From: Opeltia flavorubescens
Lineage: Eukaryota > Ascomycota > Lecanoromycetes > Teloschistales > Teloschistaceae
Direction: 5' to 3'
Length of the DNA stretch: 64,000 bases
Assembly: GCA_000442125.1 (NCBI GenBank)
Contig: KE546984.1
Coordinates: 186,001-250,000, forward strand
This document shows, piece by piece, positions 10,463 through 20,232 of the stretch. Numbering within the stretch: the first letter of the stretch is position 1; each line of letters opens with the position of its first letter. The translations under genes were made by a program, and so were the position numbers. A model generated the notes under the pieces. It had not been told where the DNA came from, did not search any database, and worked only from the letters and a program-made list of their open reading frames with translations.

Positions 10463-11525
10463 TCAGTGATGATGAGCATAACCAGAGTAGGGATAGCCTG
10501 GAAAACCCAACATCATTTCCATCTTGAATAATGACTCCATCCGCACTTTCTCTATGTACTTCGGGCCTTTCTTCGCTTTCAGCAGGAAATAAACTTCAGT
10601 GACCTGAGAAGGTGTCCAGTGTTTTTTCTCGGATTCGTTGGCTTCCTAAGATCATGGAATATTTAGTGTCATGATATTTGAACGTGTCGCTAGCTTAGTG
10701 GAATGGGTAAGAGGTAATAAAGCGAACCCTATAGGGACTTACTCACCCAGTTAAAACGTAGGTCATCGAGGACTTCAATCTCTCCCAGCCCCATGTCCTC
10801 GAGGGCCTGAACAATGTCATTGCTGTGGTACCCAGTAGTCTTGTAACCGTCGATGAGGCCTTGCAATGCCGGTCCAGTTTGAGTCGTAGCTCTCTGGATG
10901 TCGAAGATTAAAAGCGTTCCGTCATCACCAATTCGATCGATGATATCACCCAAGCTCTGGGAGAGCTGGAGCTGGCGTTTTTCGGGAGGAAGATTCAGGG
11001 TCCCAAAATCGTCTATTCCAAGCTTGAGGTGAGTCAGTATGTAGTATGAAATAAGGAGGGACAGGCCTTCTAGTTCATGGTCTTACTGAGATCATTGCAA
11101 GGTTGAATTCTGCTACGTAGACTTTTGGTGCGACAGTACCGAGCCACAATTTGCACTGAGTTTCGGGATTCCGGATCAAATTGAAAGCATATGCTTCCAT
11201 AGTGCAGGTAGGGTGCGCTTGGCGTTTGACGATCTCGTTGTAGATGCTGACCATTCCTTTGGACTTGTCGATGCCAATGATTTCCTTGACGTGGGGAGCT
11301 ATGGCCTTTTTCGTCAAGGTATGATTCAGCATCATGATTTCATATGGGAGCAATGATCTTAGCAAGATCGCCCTGACAAGTATCGACCACTGCCTTCAGC
11401 GAGGACTTACTTGACTTGTGAGACCAGTCCCACAGGCATAATCCAGCACCTTCCATTTGCCATCTTTCCAGTCGTTTAAAATTCATGTCTTATAGTCTTT
11501 AAAGAGCTGCGTCGTGAATTCACCT
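10463..11525 (-). pseudogene. Class I SAM-dependent methyltransferase with in-frame TGA
   Basis: Four exons resolve in phase: 11411..about 11525, 11087..11305, 10747..11022 and 10463..10645 (stop). Motif I is LDYACGTGLTSQ, followed by IAPHVKEIIGIDKSKGM, which carries the acidic ribose-binding Asp, then DDGTLLIFDIQ and the C-terminal WTPSQVTEVYFLLKAKKG. In the first exon the frame FTTQLFKDYKT is followed by TGA (11483-11485) and then ILNDWKDGKWKV, so the stop sits about 13 codons upstream of motif I, where related proteins often have Trp. Either this is a nonsense mutation (TGG to TGA) or the 5' end is spliced in a way I cannot see. The rest of the gene is intact, so decay would be recent. Likely substrate class: small molecules. 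Confidence 0.6.
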
Positions 11526-11691
11526 AAGAAGTGAGTTAGTGATCTACTGCTTGGAAAGCGAGACATTGATACTTGTAATTGGGCTTACATACCTCTACAA
11601 GTGCACTTAGGTATCACAGCATACCACATAGCACGTGGGCTGGCACTCAAGATTAGGAGAAAGGACATAGGGTTACGCCGGTAGTCAAAAC

Positions 11692-12093
11692 TCACATATA
11701 CCACTCCGGCTGACCCTCTTTGCTATCCTCGGTAGATTGAGGATTTGTGTGCATGGCAACAACACCCTGTACTTTGCTCAGCTCGGTCTCTTTGAACATC
11801 TCAATCGCGACGTTGGCGTAGGATTTGACGTTTCCCTCCAAGGGAGACTTGGAAAGCCATGTTTTCAATCCTTCCTCGATTTGCTTCAGAGCATCTGCAG
11901 GCACGGTAGTTGCTTTTCTGGGGGTCTCCTCGACCTCGTCTTCGCAGGTGGCTTGATGGGATGAAGATACCTGATGGACTGAGAAGGTCACCGTGCTTCT
12001 ATGGTAATGGTTTTGCTTGCTTGACAAAACGCTGTCTGTTGTAATGGCCGGTATGGAGATAAGTTGAGAAAGCAGACGAGGATTTCGTCCCAT
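11692..12093 (-). CDS. Open frame, possible 5' part of the methyltransferase locus
   Basis: 133 codons from a real ATG on the same strand as the methyltransferase, ending QPEWYM before a GTGAGT donor-like site. The central part (ALKQIEEGLKTWLSKSP, YANVAIEMFKETELSKVQG) looks like amphipathic helices. The N-terminus is Ser/Thr-rich. Joining this donor to the next exon in a simple way gives a stop; a 2-nt microexon would keep the frame, which I consider speculative. It could be an independent small gene or noise. Confidence 0.25.
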   Translation of the reverse strand: MGRNPRLLSQLISIPAITTDSVLSSKQNHYHRSTVTFSVHQVSSSHQATCEDEVEETPRKATTVPADALKQIEEGLKTWLSKSPLEGNVKSYANVAIEMFKETELSKVQGVVAMHTNPQSTEDSKEGQPEWYM

Positions 12094-14460
12094 CTACGCA
12101 GAATTCATTTGTCGATAACGATCCGTACTTCACTTACTCATCACTCTTCATCCACTTCAACAGTATATCTGTGGGCAGAATACATTGAGGCAGTCATGAG
12201 AGACAAAGCGAATAATATGACTTAACAATTTCTAAGTGAATGAGACATCGAGACTGCGATTGAATGCAGCACACTTACCCGATTTCAATCTGCTCCTACC
12301 AGTCATTCCAAGGGCTGAAATATCGATTCCACATATTCTACTACAAGTCGATGCTTAGGTCGTTATAAGCTGTTGCGGGCGGGCATTTCTCAGGCTGAAG
12401 AAAGGCACTACACTCTAAATAGACTTTTGTATGTATACTTTGGTGGCATTGAGGCGCCTGCGCAAATATATGCGATGTATTTTGTAGTAGAACTCACGTA
12501 AAGAAACATAGGCTCAGAATAAGGAATTATCCGGTACCGTTCAGCATTGAGCCGTGAGAACAGTATGGTTCCCCATGTCAGTCATCATTGCCGGCCAACT
12601 CTCTTCATTCCCCCTACGCGGCTGCTTGCAAAAGATCCACAATAATCCCTTGAGCAAGTTCACCCGGAACCCGGCATACTGTTACTTTTCAGCTTTTGGA
12701 AAAGCAAACCCTCTTGTAACAAAATCCCCATAATTGCATCTCCCCTTGGATGTAAAACACCTTAAGATCTTGCAAAGGATGTATGGAAAAGAAGCCCTCG
12801 AATACGACAACTGGGAAAGATACTGGTGCCTCTTAAACCAGCCGCCGTATATCTGCCACATCTCCGTTAAGGTATGCAAAACCCCTCAGTACTATTCCAT
12901 AGGTGTGATCCCCCAATTCTTAGCTCAGGACAGAGAACACACGCCTGGAGGAAATTCTCGGCGTGTAGACATTTTTATTGCATCACTGGCTTCATTGGTT
13001 TCGAACACTCGCTGCAGCACGATCTTGTGGGCGATGATACCACCCATCATCAGGAGGCAAGAGAATAATGAGGCTGAGGTGGCCGTCGAACCAGAGTTGT
13101 GGTTGCTTCAGCAAATCTAGCATATTAGCGAATACAGCCTTCGGTCATAATTGTCTGGACATCGTATGCTTGGAACGGGATGCGATCTTTGGTATTTTTA
13201 AGCCTGTACAGTCAGAGAAATCTTCCAAGTAGCCATTGTGGACCAGACCCAACCCCCGAACATTGATGGTGACACCGGCCAGCGGAGTTCTCCTTCGATT
13301 CCTATTTCTGTTCGCGAAGTGGATCTCTTTGCTCCCGAGTATGAAAACTCACTATGTGGAAAGGATAAAAGATGTGGATTAAGTGCCAGGTTGCATGTAA
13401 TTCCTAAGAAGATGACACTGGTCATAATTCGTACTGGACATCATTGTGAGGCTTGTTAGCTAAATACTACGAGATCAATCTATATGAGAGCAGCTTGTGG
13501 AGACCAATCCTGATTTCCGCAAGAAGTGAAAGGAAAATCGTCAGAGTACCGGAATTCTTGTCAACCGCAGCTGAGGCGGATGTCTTCGCAGACATATATT
13601 GTAGATCTCGCGAATGCACATGTAGATTAATATCATTTCGTAATTATAGGTAGTCTTTCATGGTCACCACCATCAGATGTCTAGCCTTGAAGTCTTCACC
13701 GCCTGTGTGTTTCTGGGGTCTGGTCCTCTGTTTCAAGCCAGCGCTGATGATTCGGAGGTAGATCGCTTCACAGCTATCGAGCCAGCCAGCCAGCCATTAA
13801 TCTCTAAGCTTACGGCCCGTGAGTTCTCACCATCATTGTCGAGCTCTCCGTAGTTCCTCTTTTCCTGTATTTTCATATCTACCAAGTACAAGGCAGCAAT
13901 GATGCTCGAGTCAAATGCACAGCATTATGGAACACCCTAGTTCCTCTTATGAGTTCCACTCAAGACAGTGCCGGTAGAGACGAACATGGTGCAATTGCGC
14001 AATGAGGTAACATTTACGTGAGATTACATGGAATGACCGTGGGCACGTGCGTGGAGCAATGGAGATATGAGGTATTCTTACAAGCAGAGTGGTCACATGA
14101 CACGATCAAATGGAGCAAATGTGCGCAAAATGAAAATTCTTAATCAAAAAAAATTTGGAATTGTACTAGTGAGAGAGTCAGTCAGGTATATATGAAAGAT
14201 GATGCTTCGTTCAAGGTGATAAGTTGGATCCTCAGACTTTGAAATACGATCTTAATTTTATCATCATCGAGGCTCCCGTGAAGCAAACGCTCCAATCGGC
14301 AGACTGCTTTGGCTGATGAGAAATCCCAAATGAGGGACCATACCGTGCATCGAGCCTTTGGCTTTCCGCAGGTCATGGCCCTCAGTGATGAAAAGCAACA
14401 GTTTAGAAGAATCATCATATGAAAAGGGGCAGTGATGAAATGGAAAGTGGGCTTACCATT

Positions 14461-14492
14461 CTCTGAGCCTTTTACAACTGAGCTATGCGGGC
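14461..14492 (-). pseudogene. 5' half of a tRNA (tRNA-Lys-like)
   Basis: Read on the minus strand, the 19 nt from 14492 (GCCCGCATAGCTCAGTTGT) match the acceptor strand and D arm of fungal tRNA-Lys at 17 of 19 positions by my recollection of that tRNA. No anticodon arm, T arm or complementary acceptor strand follows, so it is a truncated copy or a chance match. Confidence 0.35.
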
Positions 14493-15863
14493 GGGATACG
14501 ATTTTGTTCTCTATAATTCATTATATTATTGTCTTAGTCTTATCATGATAAGGCTTTGGTATGTGGGCGCCGGTGTTCGAGACCATGATGTACATTTTGA
14601 AGGAGCTTTTTTTCTTTCGTCCGATCTATATCCATAGCTCATGAGAATTAGGTTCAATCAAATCTCAGCTTTTTGACATGTTCTGACGCTGATCTGGCCG
14701 TTCTTCATCGTTGACCTGTAGACTGGTGCTGTCTTTGCCAAGGAATCAGGGTCGTTGCCAGTGACTGCCATCTTTTGTCTCCACGCGATCGACTCAGTGA
14801 AGTAGCTGCCAAAGAACCTCCCGAAACATTAGAATGCTCTGATGAGGAAAAGAATGTTATGATTCCAGTGCATCCGATGCGATTCTGAGCAGCGTTGGCA
14901 ATCGCACATTCTTCGACCAGCACATCGAGTCCATAACCTCACAGGAATCCGACACGAAAGCACATGATCTTGACACGCCAAATTTCTGGATAGCATCTAT
15001 GCGATTGGCAAGCGGAACTTCTTACCTTCTCGATTCCATCTTTCAGTCCCCATCTTCCTACCTACGAACAAGACTACGAGTAAGGAGATGGAAATGCCAC
15101 ATCGAAAGAGTTGGGAAATAGCAGGGAGAACACATCAAGCTACAGAAGCATGGATAAACACTATGGGTCCTACACTTACGCTTACATTTTCCCGGACCGA
15201 AGAGGTGGATGGCTGAATCAATACTCGGGAAGTACCCCGGGGGTTCCATAATACCCATCGTGTGGATGAAGGAGGGAGACTGAATGGTCGCCATGGTGGA
15301 AATTGGGATGATAACACACTCGCGGTCCTGACACGGGTTCCTTCACACGGTGCTGACTCACACTCAACGAAGTCCGATCTAATCGTCTATATGTTGCTAG
15401 ACGGCGAATGTGCTACAATGCTGAGGTCAGCCCGTCGAACCGCTTGATATTCCTTCGCCAAGATTTAGCTTTATCAATTTTCCTCCTTCACAGCCGTCCT
15501 ATCCGATGCATCGCACAGGAATTGCTTCCATGACGAAATGCCGATTCCGAATGCCAGCAACCGAGGTGGCATTTTGGCGAGGCCTTGATAAAATTCAGTG
15601 GATGGAATGGAGGGGGTGCCCTGGGTGCAACTGAGCTTGCTGTCGTGGAGGATTTGCTATCGTCGAGCTATCCCTTTCATGGAAAGGCGTATGCAGAAAC
15701 CCCTGGGCGCCGCGTTCGGTCTGGATTGTGGTACACCCTGTAGAGTTATACACATTGGCGGCGGTGATGAAATACTTTCGGTGAGCTCGAAGTCAGTCTG
15801 CCTTGCTGATTGATAACCTTACATGCGACAGGTATCACCAGTCGGTCACGCTATACGCGCAAG

Positions 15864-15887
15864 AATGCTTGCCTGAAGGCAAGCATT
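15864..15887. repeat. Perfect 10-bp inverted repeat with 4-nt loop
   Basis: AATGCTTGCC, loop TGAA, GGCAAGCATT. Followed at once by TGACTCAT, a match to the Gcn4/CpcA (bZIP) consensus. It could be a terminator-like hairpin, a palindromic protein site, or chance. Confidence 0.5.
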
Positions 15888-16432
15888 GACTCATTTTGAG
15901 TTTGAGTATAAGAGCATCAAACTCTGATATGATCATGCCTGTGGCGATGATGTGATTGTTGAAGGCTCCTGAAGGCCGAGCAAAATTCAAACATTTTCCG
16001 GGTACGACGCGTGAAATGGCTCATGCGCAAGTTATCCTCCATTGAACCTTGTCTTATTAACACCCCTCCCAGATCGACACGCCCAGAATTGACACGCCCC
16101 GCCAAGACTAGGCCACCACCACCACGATCCTCGAGGCTACGTGAGGACCGACGCCTGACAACACCCAAGCTCATGAATTTCACGTAACAATTAGGATCGT
16201 AATCTGATGTCATATTTGGTAGCTGCATTGTACTGCAGGAGCTGGCATCAACAACAGCTTATCACGCCGTTCATGCCCAAGGCACGCGTGGGGAATAGCC
16301 TGACAACTTGACCAGAGTAAGCCATTGACTACCAACCCCACCACTGAGGTTCAGCCTTCCCGTCCACTTCCTCGATATCTCCCAAATCTCAACGGAGTAG
16401 GGAAGTACCTTGACTATTGGTCTTGTCCATCC

Positions 16433-17158
16433 ATGGCTCCTACTACATTTACTCAGACCTCCGGTACCTCGATGAGCTTCCTATCTCTTCCTGGAGAAGT
16501 ACGTAATTGCATCTATCAGCTTCTTTTCTCGGACCCTGTTCATGCGTCGAGGTGTCCAGCAGATGAAACCCATGTAGATCTCTATAAAGGACCACTTTTG
16601 GGTTCCAGTGCAAATGTGTCTCCAAACACTGGGCAGATACTAGCAACCTGCCATCAAATCCGCCACGAAGCGGCGCAATTTTACTACAAGGGAGCGATTG
16701 CAATAACAGACTATCAATTTCTACACATTGATGAACCCGGTCGCCTCATTGTAATTGCGGATGCTCTGACCAACCTCACGGTGCATTTTCACGATAGCGT
16801 ATATATTGATATCCTCAGTCTCAACCACTGCTCCAGTTTGAAAAGGTTTCAGATCATGTCTCGTACCACGCCTCGAGAGATCAAGAAAAGGAGGGCGCTG
16901 TGCAGCAAGGCGATCAGCTTGCTATGGCAAGTAAAATCTTGGCTTCAAAGCCATCCTAGCCTCACCATGGCGCTGAGCGCGGATGATCGATTCTATCACC
17001 GCCATCACTATCGGGGCGGCAACACCTGGCTTTGGGAAGGTCTTTGGTTGGTCCTTGTTAAGGCCAAGAGCGATGGCTATGAAAATGATGGGGACGTCTT
17101 TGACATTGACTTTGAAATTCAAAGACTTTCAAGAGAGCACGCTTGGCGTAGTTTATAA
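16433..17158 (+). CDS. 2EXR/F-box-like domain protein
   Basis: 241 aa from the ATG at 16433; the frame upstream of it lacks an ATG. The N-terminus has SFLSLPGEVRNCIYQLLF, the LPxExRxxIY(x)LL signature of the F-box-like/2EXR proteins that are abundant in filamentous ascomycetes. Next comes a block with ILATCHQIRHEAAQFYY, where a Cys/His-containing helix often reads 'LLxxCRQIRxEA' in this family. Helices continue to the end. No repeats or catalytic residues. Such proteins are lineage-specific and poorly characterised; a role as a ubiquitin-ligase adaptor is only inferred from the F-box resemblance. It stands alone beside a gene-poor stretch and the hairpin array. Confidence 0.75.
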   Translation: MAPTTFTQTSGTSMSFLSLPGEVRNCIYQLLFSDPVHASRCPADETHVDLYKGPLLGSSANVSPNTGQILATCHQIRHEAAQFYYKGAIAITDYQFLHIDEPGRLIVIADALTNLTVHFHDSVYIDILSLNHCSSLKRFQIMSRTTPREIKKRRALCSKAISLLWQVKSWLQSHPSLTMALSADDRFYHRHHYRGGNTWLWEGLWLVLVKAKSDGYENDGDVFDIDFEIQRLSREHAWRSL

Positions 17159-17913
17159 CTCAATTATCACGAACCTCTATCAGGCCAGAGAATCGCCCAA
17201 CCGGAACACGAGTATCAACTGTGCCTCCAACGCTCTTGGCCGAAAAAACCTCTGGCCAATTTACAAGGCCATCTGAGAACCGACTAGTTTGACGATAACT
17301 ACCAGGGGGCTAAATCTCGGACATATTTTCTTTCGTTCAGCTAAAGGCAGCAATATTATCTCTATCAGCAGATCTATTAAGCTATCACTGGCTTATTTCA
17401 CCCACATGAGTGCGCATAGATCTTGCTTACGGTTCCAAGAACACACGGAAAACGCTTTTTTCTCCTATCTTTCATCTAGGCAGTACATTCGCCGAAAGTG
17501 AGAATTTTTACCCTAAAAGTCTAATATTTAATGTCTATCACCAATTAGACAGCACTTACTACTGCTCTACAATGTGATTTTTCATGATTTCGGTCTTTTC
17601 CATCAAGGGTTTGCCAGAATAGCATTGTGCCGCCGCTTGAAACACATCCTCTGTGCAATGAAAATGCCAAAAGATTTGAGGGGAAATCCAGAACCTCCCT
17701 CGAGCAGCTGGGTCATCATGATGTGCAATCAACTCGTGGAAAAATAGTCTTTGGCCCTTGACACTGCTTCTCCAATCATTGAAGTCACATGATCCAACTA
17801 AAATAGAGGGAACATGCTCAAATCCCCTGAGCCCTAAGGCTTGGCGCCTCGAAGTTATAAAAGAGGAACTAACGAGTTCCCCCCGCCTTTTTCACTCACA
17901 AGACCCGTCGATG
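17159..17913. other. Intergenic
   Basis: 3' flank of the 2EXR-like gene. No gene. Near 17870-17887 there is GGAAC-TAACGA-GTTCC, a 5-bp hairpin that does not share the loop of the array that follows. Confidence 0.45.
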
Positions 17914-17933
17914 AAAAGTCGTAACAAGGTTTC
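17914..17933 (+). other. 20-nt exact match to the 18S rRNA 3'-end region
   Basis: Contains GTCGTAACAAGGTTTC preceded by AAAA, identical over 20 nt to the near-universal sequence near the 3' end of fungal 18S rRNA (the ITS5 primer region). The match stops abruptly on both sides: downstream reads AACGGGG, not CCGTAGG. A chance match of this length in 64 kb is very unlikely. It lies immediately before the hairpin array. Confidence 0.6.
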
Positions 17934-18161
17934 AACGGGGGCAAACTGATTAAAGAGGCGCGAATCTTTCTTCAGTGAGCCGTGAACACAGACGAAGGCC
18001 ATGATGCCGTGGAGACTTTCTTCGCATTGAGGGTTTCCCAAACGTGTGACGAAGTCTCCTGCGGAGCCTATATCGAGGGAATTGTCGCGGGACAGGGGGC
18101 TCCATAGGGTACACCATGATGGTGTTTTAGCTAATAAAAAAGTCGCTGTTAGCTTTTCGTT

Positions 18162-18770
18162 GGAGAGACACCAGGATCTTCTACGAGCACCGGTGTACGC
18201 TAAGCTTTGAAAGTGTGGCCGAGGGCTCCATTGAGGATGCAGTGGGATTTGGCTTTCGAGAGTGACTCAACACAGGATCAGGTGTCGGCCGCCTGAAGCT
18301 CGGCCAACCGGTTCAAAGAGGCACTAGAATCTTTGTCCCGGTAGCCGTGCGAATCAGACTTTAAATATGAGGGCCAGAGGGCTCCATAAAGTCAAAAATT
18401 GGCTTTCAGCGAACGGGGTTCGTCACAGTTACCACAGGGAACGGTCACCGGTCAGCTCGTTGAAGAGACACCAGGATCTTCTTCAAGTACCGGTGCAGTA
18501 AAATCGTTGAAAGTGTGGCCGAGGGCTCAATTAAAGAGAAGCAGTGGGATTTCCCATACAAGGATGACACACCGGATCAGTGTACCGGCATTACCTGACG
18601 AGAGTGCGGTCAGCTGGTTCAGAGACATCGGGATCTGCTCCAGTAGCCGTGCTAATCAAACTTTTAAGCATTAGGGAGTGAGGACTCCGAAAAAACCTAC
18701 CTAGTGAGTCCCTTCCGATCCGAAATATACAACAAGCCGGGCTAATTCAAGCAGAACCATGAAAGTGGGG
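18162..18770 (+). repeat. Higher-order duplication of two array units (period about 300 nt)
   Basis: The units at 18162 and 18462 are closest relatives (GAGACACCAGGATCTTCT, then ACCGGTG, then AAAGTGTGGCCGAGGGCTC). So are the next two, at 18314 and 18620 (AGTAGCCGTG/GGTAGCCGTG, AATCA(G/A)ACTTT). A two-unit block was therefore duplicated and has since diverged. Confidence 0.65.
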
Positions 18771-19881
18771 TAAGCTGGTTCAAGAGACTTAAATGGATCT
18801 TGCTCCAGTAACCTTTTCGAGACGGAAATCATTTGAGAGAATCTTCTTGCGCTTGCGGGATCCTCCAAACCTCGATATGACGACCTCCCACTCTGCGCCT
18901 AATGAGGAAACATTGATCCTATGAACACACCGGGACACCGCCGACAAGGATACGCTGGTTCAAGAGGCGAATGAATCTTGCGCCAGTGCCCATCACAGGG
19001 ATGTCGAGACGGATCAAAGAGAACCGTATTATATACGGAGACCAATTCAGAGGGCTCATCGAGGACAGAAAGGGGATCAGACGAGATGAAGAAGGGTTCC
19101 GCAGCGAAGAAGAAGCGGCCGTGCGTATGCAGGTCTCATGAGGTACGGAGGGCTCTAGCCGGAAAAAAAACGCGTTCGCGACGTTGCTTTTGATCTACAG
19201 TGGACCAGGGCAATGAGACACCTGAATCTTGCCCCTAGTAACCACCAGGGGAGAGGCTTCGATGCTACAGAAACACCTATACTTGGGGTTTCCCCAAAGC
19301 ATTGGAGATATTTCTTTCATGAGCCCAAGGGAGATTGGAGGCACAGAGGGCTCTTAGAAAAGCGAAGTTGACGCAATGTGCTTTGTATTATACAGTGGAC
19401 TGGGACAAGAGGCACTTGAATCTTGCTCCTAGTAGCCATTGAAGGGGGAGGCTATGATGCAATGTGGAAATTTCCTTTGCTTGGGGTTTCCCTGAAGTGT
19501 TGAAAGGTTTTTCTACTCTGAGCCTGTTGACGGGGGATTAGTGGTCTTGGAAGGCTCTAGCGAACAAAACCTTAACGAGGGCAAGTCAAGTGCTAGCAGC
19601 AACATGAGGGTACGGTCATCTGAATTGGGAGACATGTGGATCCCGTCTTCGTGACCGTTAGAGGAGAGGCAGTGATGTCACGAAAAACTGTTACCCTTTG
19701 CTTCGGTTCTTCCTTTGGGATTAGCATGTTTCCATTTTTGAGCCCAACGAGGGCCAAGATCTGGCACAGAGAGTCCGCTCCTCCGCGACAACGATCACCT
19801 TATTCAGGCCGCGGCGCTCCATCACAAAGCCGGAAAAATCTTTTCCAAGAGAAGAGTCGGTTACATGATCCGTCGGCCCCC

Positions 19882-20231
19882 GCTGGTTCAGCAAGACCCC
19901 AGAATTCTGCTCCAGTGGCCGAGTAATCCAAATAACTTCTTTCAGAGTTACACAGCCGGTCTCGATGTAAAATAATGGCCAAAAGGGCTGTGACTCAACA
20001 CTGAGCTCGGGGGGTCCGCCAGTTGACAACCATTTTGTCCATGGGCAGCACTCCGTCAAAATGGGAAAAATTCCCTTCTAAAATTTGGCTTAATGATCCT
20101 TCGACGTGCCACCGATTCAGAAGACCCCAGAATTCTGCTCCAGTAGCCGAACAACCAAACAACTTCTTTCAGAGTTACACAGCGGTCTCGAGCAAATAAT
20201 GGCCAAAAATGCTGTGACCCAACGCTGAGCT
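19882..20231 (+). repeat. Youngest direct repeat pair of the array
   Basis: About 19882-20008 and 20111-20231 are near-identical over about 120 nt (shared AGACCCCAGAATTCTGCTCC, AACTTCTTTCAGAGTTACAC, AAATAATGGCCAAAA), with small indels netting 3 nt. The 100 nt between them are unrelated. Confidence 0.75.
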
Positions 20232-20232
20232 T

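Larger units (their letters stand above)
12094..16432. other. Gene-poor region
   Basis: About 4.3 kb with no frame I can support. The longest open frames (12734-13120 plus, 15917-16228 minus) have no domain, unlikely composition, and overlap other frames of similar length. It contains a short (AGCC)n run near 13785, a tRNA-like fragment at 14461-14492, and a perfect hairpin at 15864-15887. It may be a decayed accessory region. Confidence 0.5.
17948..20232 (+). repeat. Array of 12 diverged units with a covarying stem-loop; putative structured RNA
   Basis: Each unit contains a hairpin with a loop of about 10 nt, consensus GRCrnnnGRA. Positions and inner stems: 17952-17969 AAAGA/TCTTT; 18162-18181 GGAGA/TCTTC; 18314-18335 CAAAGA/TCTTTG; 18462-18481 GAAGA/TCTTC; 18620-18637 CAGA/TCTG; 18781-18802 CAAGA/TCTTG; 18961-18980 CAAGA/TCTTG; 19208-19234 GGGCAA..GA/TCTTGCCC; 19406-19425 CAAGA/TCTTG; 19627-19644 GGGA/TCCC; 19889-19909 CAG.AA/TTCTG; 20118-20137 CAGAA/TTCTG. 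An outer stem, separated by a 2x2 internal loop, is CTGG/CCAG in several units but ACCGG/CCGGT at 18307-18342. After it most units read GTAGCC and later GAGGGCTC. Some units (from 17948, 19208, 19400 and 19622) add AGGC..TGATG and, in three of them, a GGGGTTTCCCC-type hairpin. Spacing is about 150-260 nt, not a multiple of three, and no frame stays open. Strand is given as read; the RNA strand is unknown. Confidence 0.75.

Noticed and set aside
12682-13653. Open frames of 60-130 codons on both strands.
   Set aside because: No motif, no consistent splice structure, mutual overlap; typical of non-coding sequence.
14561-14620. GGTGTTCGAGACC as a tRNA T arm completing the fragment at 14461.
   Set aside because: It is on the opposite strand and its flanks do not pair as a T stem.
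18615-18802. GTTCAGAGAC in the array resembles the R element of group I introns, and an 18S fragment lies upstream.
   Set aside because: No matching P, Q or S elements are visible; in each unit this strand pairs locally with TCTG/TCTTG, and 12 tandem copies are not expected of a group I intron.
17948-20232. The hairpin array as a CRISPR array.
   Set aside because: Units are diverged, about 150-260 nt apart, without uniform spacers, and the host is eukaryotic.
17948-20232. Telomerase RNA gene.
   Set aside because: I saw no template such as CTAACCCTAA; the tandem organisation does not fit.
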